Of a DNA stretch of 37,174 nucleotides, positions 31,212 to 37,174 are shown in pieces. The stretch is from assembly GCA_013204345.1 (NCBI GenBank), contig JABMOB010000008.1:1-37174 (forward strand). Direction: 5' to 3'. The notes beneath the pieces are model-generated. The model did no database searches. It was given only the letters and a program-made list of their open reading frames with translations, and was not told where the DNA came from. The position numbers were made by a program, and so were the translations under genes. This DNA comes from Parcubacteria group bacterium. Its GTDB lineage: Bacteria > Patescibacteriota > Minisyncoccia > Phycocordibacterales > JABMOB01. Each line of letters begins with the position of its first letter. The first letter of the stretch is position 1.

Positions 31212-31829
31212 GTGGATGTTAATATTATATTTCAAATAGCTATTCTTATTGTCTCGGTAATAATTCACGAGGTGTCTCATGGTTATGCGGCACTTATGCT
31301 CGGTGATCATACAGCCGAATATGAAGGTCGGTTGACATTAAATCCAATTAAACATTTGGATTTGTTTGGATCGATTATTTTACCGCTCATTTTGATCATC
31401 ACTAAAGTTGGTTTTGTTATTGGTTGGGCAAAACCGGTTCCTTACAATCCCTACAACCTTAGAAATCAAAAATGGGGGGAGGCAATGGTCGCGGGGGCTG
31501 GGCCATTGACCAATATAGTAATTGCAATATTTTTCGGGCTTTTACTCAGATTTCTTTTACCTGTAGTTTCTTTGTCTCAATCAATGATTAGTGCACTTAG
31601 TTTGATTGTGATTATAAACTTGCTTTTGGCTTTTTTTAATCTAATCCCAATTCCACCTCTTGACGGTTCGAAAATTCTTTTTTCTATTCTTCCGTATCAT
31701 CTGGCTCATATTAGGACTAAATTGGAACAATATGGTTTTTTTATTCTAATTTTCTTCATCATCTTTTTGGGGCAATTGTTGTTTACACCAGTTATTATGA
31801 TTTTTTCATTGATTACAGGTATTAGGTAA
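31212..31829 (+). CDS. Site-2 protease family protein (peptidase M50)
   Basis: 205 residues starting with GTG. The zinc motif HEVSH (residues 19-23, IIHEVSHGYAALMLGD) lies in the first hydrophobic segment, and the third ligand Asp is in NLIPIPPLDGSKIL near residue 150. There are about five membrane helices. It has no PDZ domain, so it is the compact group (YwhC/SpoIVFB-like) rather than RseP. Intramembrane proteases of this type release membrane-bound regulators or clear signal peptides; the substrate here is unknown. A TATAAT lies four bases before the GTG. Confidence 0.93.
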   Translation: MDVNIIFQIAILIVSVIIHEVSHGYAALMLGDHTAEYEGRLTLNPIKHLDLFGSIILPLILIITKVGFVIGWAKPVPYNPYNLRNQKWGEAMVAGAGPLTNIVIAIFFGLLLRFLLPVVSLSQSMISALSLIVIINLLLAFFNLIPIPPLDGSKILFSILPYHLAHIRTKLEQYGFFILIFFIIFLGQLLFTPVIMIFSLITGIR

Positions 31830-31843
31830 GGTTTTTGTAGTAG

Positions 31844-31894
31844 TTGCATTTTTCCTCATAACATATTAAAGTACTCACCACTGCCTATGGCAGT
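31844..31894 (+). promoter_or_regulatory. rpsL promoter and 5' hairpin
   Basis: TTGCAT (31844-31849), 17 bases, TAAAGT (31867-31872); the start would be near 31879. The mRNA would then begin with the stem ACTGCC/GGCAGT (31880-31885/31889-31894) followed by TTTTAT, 13 bases before ATG 31907. It may protect the 5' end or act as an attenuator. Confidence 0.45.
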
Positions 31895-31906
31895 TTTATA
31901 TCGACC

Positions 31907-32320
31907 ATGCCTACAACCAACCAATTAGTTCGAAGAAAGAGAACAAAAATCCAGAGCAAAACAAAATCTGTGGCTCTTGCTCGTGGTTTTAATACCATCA
32001 AAAATAAACCTGTATATTTTCCTGCTCCTTTCAAGCGAGGTGTTTGCATAAAAGTTACGACCAAAACTCCAAAGAAACCAAACTCAGCTATTCGAAAAAT
32101 TGCCAGAGTGCGTCTTACAAATGGTATGGAAGTCACTGCTTATATCCCTGGTATGGGTCATGCTCTACAAGAGCACTCCGTCGTGTTGCTTCGAGGTGGT
32201 AGGGTAAAAGATGTTGGACTTCGTTACACTGTTGTTCGTGGTATTTTGGATGCGACGGGTGTGGAAAATAGGAAGAAAGGCCGAAGTCAGTATGGTGCGA
32301 AGAAACCTAAAAAAAGCTAA
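31907..32320 (+). CDS. rpsL: 30S ribosomal protein uS12
   Basis: 137 residues. It has the family core [34 protein letters not shown] and [18 protein letters not shown]. The region after the N-terminus ([20 protein letters not shown]) has the insertion found in Firmicutes-type uS12. The loop normally reading VKDLPGVRYH is one residue shorter, VKDVGLRYT: Asp102, the site modified by RimO in E. coli, is kept, but the Pro next to it is gone. uS12 shapes the decoding centre, and changes at this Pro alter streptomycin response in model bacteria. It is the first gene of the str cluster; rpsG follows nine bases later. Confidence 0.97.
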   Translation: MPTTNQLVRRKRTKIQSKTKSVALARGFNTIKNKPVYFPAPFKRGVCIKVTTKTPKKPNSAIRKIARVRLTNGMEVTAYIPGMGHALQEHSVVLLRGGRVKDVGLRYTVVRGILDATGVENRKKGRSQYGAKKPKKS

Positions 32321-32329
32321 TCAATTTAA

Positions 32330-32800
32330 ATGCGAAGAAAAGTTAAAAATAGAAATATAGTTGGACCAGACTCCGTATACAGCTCCGAAAAGATCGGAAA
32401 GTTTATAAACTATACCATGGAACAAGGTAAAAAAAATACTGCCCGTAAGATTATTTACGGTGCTTTAGATGTTGTAAAAGAAAAAACAAAAGTCACTGAT
32501 CCGTTAGAAGTTTTTGACACCGCTTTGAAAAATACAGGCCCTACTATGGAAGTGCGATCACGAAGGGTTGGGGGTGCTAACTATCAGATTCCTCGAGAAG
32601 TTAGACCAGAACGCCGACAATACCTTTCAATGAAATGGATTATTGAAGCGGCTAGGGCAAAAAAGGGAGCCCCAATGCATATGAGATTGGCTGATGAAAT
32701 CATTTCTGCTTCTAAAAACGAAGGAGAAGCTGTAAAGAAAAGAGAAAATACTCACAAGATGGCGGAGGCCAATAAGGCATTCGCTCACTTTGCTTGGTAG
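32330..32800 (+). CDS. rpsG: 30S ribosomal protein uS7
   Basis: 156 residues of the normal family length. It begins MRRKVKNRNIVGPDSVYSSE, with the conserved KFINYTMEQGKKNTARKIIYGA, VRSRRVGGANYQIPREVRPE and the C-terminal REGTHKMAEANKAFAHF-type helix (here RENTHKMAEANKAFAHFAW). It binds the 3' major domain of 16S rRNA and starts head assembly; it also contacts E-site tRNA. It is co-transcribed with rpsL. fusA, usually next, is displaced by about 900 bases containing repeats and an antisense gene. Confidence 0.97.
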   Translation: MRRKVKNRNIVGPDSVYSSEKIGKFINYTMEQGKKNTARKIIYGALDVVKEKTKVTDPLEVFDTALKNTGPTMEVRSRRVGGANYQIPREVRPERRQYLSMKWIIEAARAKKGAPMHMRLADEIISASKNEGEAVKKRENTHKMAEANKAFAHFAW

Positions 32801-32801
32801 T

Positions 32802-32926
32802 CAGAACACTAATTCTGGCAATCTTCTTCGTTGGATTACAATTTTCCTCCCTCGCTGTACCGATAAGTACAGCTTAGTCGTAAAATTATAATTCGCCTTG
32901 AATCTTATCCAGAATTAGTGTTCTGC
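32802..32926. repeat. Nested inverted-repeat element behind rpsG
   Basis: Outer arms: CAGAACACTAATTCTGG (32802-32818) and its exact inverse (32910-32926). Middle arms: ATTACAATTTT (32835-32845) and AAAATTATAAT (32883-32893), one mismatch. Inner hairpin: GCTGTAC (32854-32860) and GTACAGC (32867-32873). The 125-base fold starts one base after the rpsG stop and precedes a normal terminator. It could be a folded mRNA end or a repeat insertion. Confidence 0.7.
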
Positions 32927-32928
32927 AA

Positions 32929-32961
32929 AAACACACCGAGGACAAACCTCGGTGTGTTTTT
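32929..32961. terminator. Strong terminator after rpsG
   Basis: AAAACACACCGAGG (32929-32942) and CCTCGGTGTGTTTT (32948-32961), a 14-bp stem with a 5-nt loop followed by more T. It ends the rpsL-rpsG transcript. Confidence 0.9.
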
Positions 32962-33041
32962 TATTTATTTTGAACTTTCCTCAAAATATATCAACTTGAA
33001 TCATCTGTGCGCATGTTTTTTGAATAAAAGATAATAATAAA

Positions 33042-33057
33042 AGCCCCGGATGGGGCT
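33042..33057 (-). terminator. Terminator overlapping a stop codon
   Basis: AGCCCC-GGAT-GGGGCT; on the minus strand it is followed by TTTTATTATTATC. It overlaps the stop codon (33056-33058) of the antisense gene. Confidence 0.75.
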
Positions 33058-33514
33058 ACGAACATTTGCTGACTATTTGAAGAATACCATTCTCAACTTT
33101 TTGAAAAACAGGATGAGGTAAATCTACGATTTTTGCTTCATCCAACCATCGTGCGATGAGTGCAGCCCTTGCTTCATTGGCTGTTATGATTTCTTCATCA
33201 GTTTTCTCTATGGGCAAAGTTGGTAACACATTTACTTTGTCCCACCTACGAGTTTTTAGCTCTTTCATCCAAAGTTCATAAACTACAATAAGTAAGTCTG
33301 AGACCTGAGTTGTGGGTTTACATTGGCGATGAAAAACTTGAATGACTCCAGATGGATTTATTGTCCACACCAAAACACTAAAACGAGTACCTTTATGTTC
33401 ATCACGCGCTCTTTCTAAAATTATACGAGTGCAGGCTTTCTGGATAGCATCAATTTTGTCCTGAAGTGTGTGCACATCAAGCGAAGTAAAATGAGGATAA
33501 ATATGCAGGTTCAT
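33056..33514 (-). CDS. Hypothetical protein between rpsG and fusA
   Basis: 152 residues, unknown family. GGAAAGGAAGAG precedes the ATG, very like the site before the unknown gene at 2039. The N-terminal half is compact and mixed (MNLHIYPHFTSLDVHTLQDK, then FSVLVWTINPSGVIQVFHRQ), followed by helical segments (VSDLLIVVYELWMKEL; TANEARAALIARWLDEAKIV). There is no signal peptide or membrane helix. It lies on the strand opposite the str genes, splitting a gene pair (rpsG-fusA) that is normally adjacent, and it carries its own terminator. This suggests late insertion of a single-gene cassette. Confidence 0.7.
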   Translation of the reverse strand: MNLHIYPHFTSLDVHTLQDKIDAIQKACTRIILERARDEHKGTRFSVLVWTINPSGVIQVFHRQCKPTTQVSDLLIVVYELWMKELKTRRWDKVNVLPTLPIEKTDEEIITANEARAALIARWLDEAKIVDLPHPVFQKVENGILQIVSKCS

Positions 33515-33685
33515 TTTCTCTTCCTTTCCGTGTGGTCGTATGTCATTTTGTACAATGTTTCTATTTTAGCTTATATTTTTTTGTCTTTAGTTTCAAAAAT
33601 AGTTAATAGTTTAAATTGACGAGGTGATTACTTACAGGAGTAGACTTTTTTTGTCACTTGGGTTACAATCGTTGTCAATTACTAA

Positions 33686-33697
33686 AGGCTTCGGCCT
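33686..33697 (+). promoter_or_regulatory. UUCG hairpin in the fusA leader
   Basis: AGGC-TTCG-GCCT, an extra-stable cUUCGg tetraloop, is followed by ATTTTATTATT and then ATG 33709. TACAAT at 33664-33669 could be the -10, placing the hairpin close to the mRNA 5' end. No Shine-Dalgarno lies between hairpin and start. Confidence 0.5.
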
Positions 33698-33708
33698 ATT
33701 TTATTATT

Positions 33709-35850
33709 ATGAATAGAGATTACCCATTAGACAAAATCAGAAACTTTGGAATCATTGCTCACATTGATGCCGGCAAAACCACCACTTCCGAGCGTGTTTT
33801 GTTTTATACAGGAATGTCCCATAAAATCGGCGAAGTGCACGACGGTGATACAGTGACAGACTGGATGGAACAGGAAAGAGAAAGAGGTATTACTATCACC
33901 TCTGCTGCTATTACTTGTTTTTGGAATCCCTCATATATGGGGACTGATGTTTCTAAAAAAGTTCGTTTCAATATTATAGATACACCTGGGCACATTGACT
34001 TTACTGCTGAAGTAAAAAGATCACTGCGTGTTTTGGACGGTGCGGTTGTAGTTTTTGATGGTGTTGCTGGTGTAGAACCTCAATCAGAAACAAACTGGAG
34101 ATATGCTGATGACGGTAATGTGTCAAGAATTTGTTTCATAAATAAACTTGACCGAATGGGTGCAAACTTTGAGCGATCTTACGCGTCAATTCTTGATCGT
34201 CTTAGTAAAAAAGCTGTAAGAATGCAGATCCCGATGGGATTGGAAGAAAATTTCAAAGGTGTTATTGATCTTCTAAAAATGAAAGCATATTATTTTGAAG
34301 GGGAAATGGGAATTATCGTTAAAGAAGAAGAAATTCCCGCAGAATTTGCAGAGGAAGCAAAAAAATATCGAGCGGAACTCATCGAAAAAATTGTTGAACA
34401 AGATGATACTCTCATGACTGCTTATCTGGAAGGTAAAGAGCCATCCTTTGAAGATTTAAAAAGAATACTTAGAAAAGCTGTGATAGATGTAAAAATTATT
34501 CCAGTATATGCTGGTTCAGCTCTTAAAAATAAAGGGGTTCAGCTTGTTTTAGATGCTGTGGTGGATTATCTTCCGTCCCCCGTAGATATGCCTCCTATTG
34601 TTGGAGTTCACCCTGATACCGGCGCCGAAGTTATTCGTCATGCTTCTGATGAGGAACCTTTTGCTGCTCTTGCTTTCAAATTACAAAATGACCCATTCGT
34701 TGGTCAGCTTACATTTTTCCGTGTATATTCAGGAACAATTGAGGCTGGTACGTATGTTTACAACTCCACAACTGGCGAGAAAGAACGTCTAGGCCGTATT
34801 GTTCGTCTTCAAGCCGATAAACGCGAGGAGGTAAAGAAAGTTTTTGCCGGAGAGATTGCTGCCGCCGTTGGTTTGAAAAGCGCAAAAACATCTCATACTT
34901 TATGTGATGAAAATGATCCGATAATCCTTGATCCAATCAAATTTGTTGAGCCTGTTGTTTCTTTGCGTATTGAACCAAAAACCAAAGCTGATCAAGAAAA
35001 AATGGGTATGGCTTTGAAAAAACTTTCTGACGAAGACCCAACATTCAAGATTAGTTCAAATATTGAAACTGGCGAAACTATCGTTTCCGGTATGGGTGAG
35101 CTTCACTTGGATATTATGATTGATAGAATGAAAAGAGAATTCAATGTGGAGGCGAATATCGGTAAACCACAAGTAGCATACAAAGAAACCATTACAGATG
35201 AAGCGGAAGCTGAACACAAGTACATCAAACAATCTGGAGGTAAGGGGCAATATGGTCACGTCAAGATTATCTTTAAACCATTGGAGCCGTTGGATCCAGA
35301 AAAGAAACTTCCTAAAAATGTACATCGTTATGATGATTTTGAATTCATCGATTCTATCAAAGGTGGGGTTATTCCTCAGGAATTTATTCCAGCTGTTGAA
35401 AAAGGTATTAGGGAGGCTATGGAGCGTGGAATTGTGGCTGGCTACAAAATGGTAAATGTTTCAGCCGAACTTACTTTCGGTTCTTACCATGACGTGGACT
35501 CATCTGAAATTGCTTACAAAATTGCTGCATCTCAAGCATTTCAGGACGGAGCAAAAAGAGCGAAGCCTGTTATCCTTGAGCCGATTATGAAAATTGAAGT
35601 TGTTTTCCCAGAAAAATTTATGGGAGACATCACTGGAAGTCTTTCTTCAAAACGAGGGCAGATTGAAGGTATGGAAGAGCGAGGGATGTTGCGAGTTATA
35701 AACGCAAAAGTACCGCTTTCCGAAATGTTTGGTTATACAACTCAGCTTCGTTCTATGACAGAAGGTCGTGGAAATGCAAACATGGAATTTTCTCACTATG
35801 AAGTTGTGCCGAAAAACGTAGAGTTAGAAATTATTGAAGCACGTAAGTAG
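33709..35850 (+). CDS. fusA: Elongation factor G
   Basis: 713 residues from ATG 33709 ([20 protein letters not shown]); the frame opening at 33658 runs through the leader hairpin and is discarded. GTPase motifs are intact: AHIDAGKTT (G1), RGITI (G2), DTPGHIDF (G3), NKLDRMG (G4). Domain II follows ([20 protein letters not shown]), then domain III, domain IV with [12 protein letters not shown], and domain V ([20 protein letters not shown]). It drives translocation with GTP. The last codons ([14 protein letters not shown]) are repeated, diverged, 72 bases after the stop, with a palindrome between. tuf is not adjacent. Confidence 0.98.
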   Translation: MNRDYPLDKIRNFGIIAHIDAGKTTTSERVLFYTGMSHKIGEVHDGDTVTDWMEQERERGITITSAAITCFWNPSYMGTDVSKKVRFNIIDTPGHIDFTAEVKRSLRVLDGAVVVFDGVAGVEPQSETNWRYADDGNVSRICFINKLDRMGANFERSYASILDRLSKKAVRMQIPMGLEENFKGVIDLLKMKAYYFEGEMGIIVKEEEIPAEFAEEAKKYRAELIEKIVEQDDTLMTAYLEGKEPSFEDLKRILRKAVIDVKIIPVYAGSALKNKGVQLVLDAVVDYLPSPVDMPPIVGVHPDTGAEVIRHASDEEPFAALAFKLQNDPFVGQLTFFRVYSGTIEAGTYVYNSTTGEKERLGRIVRLQADKREEVKKVFAGEIAAAVGLKSAKTSHTLCDENDPIILDPIKFVEPVVSLRIEPKTKADQEKMGMALKKLSDEDPTFKISSNIETGETIVSGMGELHLDIMIDRMKREFNVEANIGKPQVAYKETITDEAEAEHKYIKQSGGKGQYGHVKIIFKPLEPLDPEKKLPKNVHRYDDFEFIDSIKGGVIPQEFIPAVEKGIREAMERGIVAGYKMVNVSAELTFGSYHDVDSSEIAYKIAASQAFQDGAKRAKPVILEPIMKIEVVFPEKFMGDITGSLSSKRGQIEGMEERGMLRVINAKVPLSEMFGYTTQLRSMTEGRGNANMEFSHYEVVPKNVELEIIEARK

Positions 35851-35884
35851 GGCGAGTAAAAAATCTATATATAAGCACTTCTCG

Positions 35885-35922
35885 CCCCGTGATGACTCGC
35901 CAGTCAGCGAGTCATCACGGGG
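35885..35922. repeat. 16-bp palindrome between fusA and its 3'-end relic
   Basis: CCCCGTGATGACTCGC (35885-35900) and its exact inverse (35907-35922) around CAGTCA. It shares CTCGCCCCGTG with the palindrome before clpP (6565-6575) and ACTCGCCAGT with the window start (3-12). Confidence 0.8.
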
Positions 35923-35966
35923 TGCCAAAAAATGTGGAATTGGAAATTATAGAATCTAGGAAATAG
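35922..35966 (+). pseudogene. Relic of a fusA 3' end
   Basis: Codons from GTG 35922 to TAG 35964-35966 encode [14 protein letters not shown], matching the fusA end [14 protein letters not shown] (35806-35850) in 13 of 14 residues. At DNA level 11 of 45 positions differ, and eight of the nine changed codons are synonymous. This is the pattern of two coding copies that diverged under selection, not of a fresh duplication. It has no start and is not a gene. Most likely the upstream fusA, or its end, was replaced by a homologous copy and this is the leftover tail of the older one. Confidence 0.8.
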
Positions 35967-35988
35967 AAGAATAGTCCATAAAGTTAAA

Positions 35989-36024
35989 ACAAAAAACCTT
36001 ACGATGTATCGTAAGGTTTTTTGT
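35989..36024. terminator. Palindromic terminator
   Basis: ACAAAAAACCTTACGAT (35989-36005) and its inverse (36008-36024) around two bases, with T tract. Nearly the same sequence as the terminator at 30220-30257. Confidence 0.85.
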
Positions 36025-36038
36025 TGTGTTTTTATACC

Positions 36039-36067
36039 TTGCAAATTTGCTGGTGGGTGGATAGAAT
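36039..36067 (+). promoter_or_regulatory. Promoter for a leaderless transcript
   Basis: TTGCAA (36039-36044), 17 bases, TAGAAT (36062-36067), then six bases to ATG 36074. Confidence 0.65.
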
Positions 36068-36073
36068 TGAAAC

Positions 36074-36946
36074 ATGAAAAAACTAAATAAAGGTTTTGTA
36101 ATTCCTTTGGTGATTAGTATTATTGTGTTGGTGATGGTTGGAGGGGGGATTTATTATACTAAAACTAAACAATCAGATTTATCTATTAAAATTAATTCTA
36201 CAATAGATCAGAATGTCGGTTGGAAAACATATACAGATTCATCTTATGATATTCAATTTAAATACCCAGATAGCTGGCAAATTGTAGATGAAAAAAGTGA
36301 TGTGCTTATAGTTAAAATTGCTGATAGTATGGCTTTACCTAAACCAGATTCTGACACTCCTTCCAACTTTTTTTTCGTCCGTACAATTGGAGATGCTGAT
36401 ATAAGGGATTTAGAAAATGGTTCGTTGGGGACTGATGGTGGTTGGAATGTTGGTTTTGCTGGTATTTTTTGGAGATATGTCTACAATCAAGACAAAAATA
36501 TTAACATAGTAATGAGCGCTCTAGATTCTCATGCTCAAAAAGTAGAAGAGCAGATTCTCTCAAGTTTTATTTATACTGATTCCAAAGATATTTCGACGAC
36601 TATTAATAACACTAAATCTGTGATTAGTTCAATTTTACCAACCTTTGGTGCTATTGGGACAGTTGTAAAAATTAACGGCAACAACCTTTCTGGTTTTGAG
36701 GGAGACAAAAATATATGGATTGAAAATTCTTTGGGGCAAAAAGGCATTATATATAGTGATCGAACGGTAGCCACTGATAAAGTTATTCCTTTTAAGCTAG
36801 AAAATAAATATTGCACAGAGGATATATCTTATTCAGGCAAGCCTTGCCCAGCCTACTTGAATATTGTTCAGGGGGTATACGGTATATATGTATCTCCGTG
36901 GGGGGAAAAAAGTAATGAAGTTGAGTTTACAGTAACTTCAAACTAA
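36074..36946 (+). CDS. Membrane-anchored surface protein with a TIG-like domain
   Basis: 290 residues. An N-terminal anchor (about 9-29, FVIPLVISIIVLVMVGGGIYY) follows a short basic start. Residues about 48-165 (GWKTYTDSSYDIQFKYPDSW, then HAQKVEEQILSSFIY) form a PsbP-like type of domain often seen in CPR exported proteins. Residues about 183-288 look like an IPT/TIG immunoglobulin-like domain (SSILPTFGAIGTVVKINGNN, ending EKSNEVEFTV), with two Cys (YCTEDISYSGKPC) likely forming a disulfide outside. The KGFVIP start resembles a class III signal but lacks Glu at +5. No enzyme is implied; a surface binding role is inferred. It has its own promoter. Confidence 0.75.
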   Translation: MKKLNKGFVIPLVISIIVLVMVGGGIYYTKTKQSDLSIKINSTIDQNVGWKTYTDSSYDIQFKYPDSWQIVDEKSDVLIVKIADSMALPKPDSDTPSNFFFVRTIGDADIRDLENGSLGTDGGWNVGFAGIFWRYVYNQDKNINIVMSALDSHAQKVEEQILSSFIYTDSKDISTTINNTKSVISSILPTFGAIGTVVKINGNNLSGFEGDKNIWIENSLGQKGIIYSDRTVATDKVIPFKLENKYCTEDISYSGKPCPAYLNIVQGVYGIYVSPWGEKSNEVEFTVTSN

Positions 36947-37008
36947 TAAGTAGATAACATCAGCTGTCATTTATATCGCAAACTTTCGACTTTGGAGTTT
37001 CTGCTTGT

Positions 37009-37014
37009 TACACT
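37009..37014 (+). promoter_or_regulatory. -10 element for the helicase gene
   Basis: TACACT ends six bases before ATG 37021; TTCGAC (36985-36990) is a weak -35 at 18 bases. Confidence 0.45.
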
Positions 37015-37020
37015 ACAGTA

Positions 37021-37174
37021 ATGACTCAAAAGGAGGCACTACAAATTTTCAAAACTGGGGCGAATGTTTTTCTAACCGGAGAGCCTGGGTCTGGTAAGAC
37101 TCATACTATTAATGAATACGTCTGGTATCTACGACGGGCTGGCATAGAGGTGGCCATCACGGCTTCTACCGGCA
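37021..37174 (+). CDS. Pif1-like DNA helicase, N-terminal fragment (runs off the window)
   Basis: Only the first 51 codons are inside the window. The sequence MTQKEALQIFKTGANVFLTG leads into Walker A GEPGSGKTH, followed by EYVWYLRRAGIEVAITASTG. The short run from start to P-loop and the ITASTG motif are typical of Pif1/RecD-type superfamily 1B helicases, which unwind DNA 5' to 3', including G-quadruplexes and hybrids. The truncation is caused by the window end, not by mutation. The TACACT -10 box six bases upstream suggests a leaderless mRNA. Confidence 0.85.
   Translation, partial: MTQKEALQIFKTGANVFLTGEPGSGKTHTINEYVWYLRRAGIEVAITASTG

Overview
This window looks like a chromosomal segment of a Candidatus Patescibacteria (CPR) genome, most likely from the Parcubacteria/Paceibacteria side. 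The reasons are: low GC; very short gaps between genes; a type IV pilus locus of pilB, pilC, minor pilins and a long PilX-like protein; a stand-alone PaaX/Cas2-like protein; separate ComEC membrane and metallo-hydrolase genes; a membrane pyrophosphatase; and many small proteins of unknown function. The placement comes from gene content and protein style, not from a tree. No rRNA, tRNA or CRISPR array was recognised.

Layout. 1-345: a dense cluster of inverted repeats without a convincing gene. 401-3414: an accessory stretch holding an unknown gene, a TrmB-type regulator, two unknown genes that look GC-richer than their surroundings, and a VOC protein. 3448-6507 (minus): HU, RNase Y and ClpP. 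6682-7018: a self-contained unit of consensus promoter, 55-residue two-helix membrane protein and terminator. 7077-10998: RsmE, a ZIP metal transporter, a trigger factor lacking its PPIase domain, and two envelope-type proteins. 11113-14395 (minus): membrane pyrophosphatase and NusA. 14452-14756: a GIY-YIG gene enclosed by 16-bp inverted repeats. 15161-21245: the type IV pilus operon. 21356-23267: tpiA-pgk. 23356-30495: PaaX/Cas2-like protein, HIT, RecJ, RNase H, ComEC membrane part, superoxide dismutase, ComEC-type hydrolase and bL28. 30612-31829: a degenerate histidine phosphatase and an M50 protease. 31907-35850: the str cluster rpsL-rpsG-fusA, interrupted by an unrelated minus-strand gene. 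36074-37174: a TIG-domain surface protein and the start of a Pif1-like helicase.

How it works together. Pili and ComEC suggest DNA capture and uptake; RecJ and RNase H can process nucleic acid inside the cell. TpiA, Pgk and the pyrophosphatase are the energy genes seen. HU, NusA, RNase Y, ClpP, trigger factor, RsmE and the ribosomal proteins are the expression and quality-control core.

The most unusual aspect is the repeat biology. Three pilin-type genes carry in-frame insertions flanked by short direct repeats at their N-termini, two of them built around inverted repeats. One of those repeats is shared with the GIY-YIG cassette. The pilB leader differs from the similar pilC leader by a 63-bp palindrome-bearing insertion. 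Behind fusA lies a palindrome followed by a second, diverged copy of the fusA 3' end. Several convergent gene pairs are separated by perfect palindromes with a shared centre, and several genes have a -10 hexamer 6-7 bases before the start codon, suggesting leaderless transcripts.
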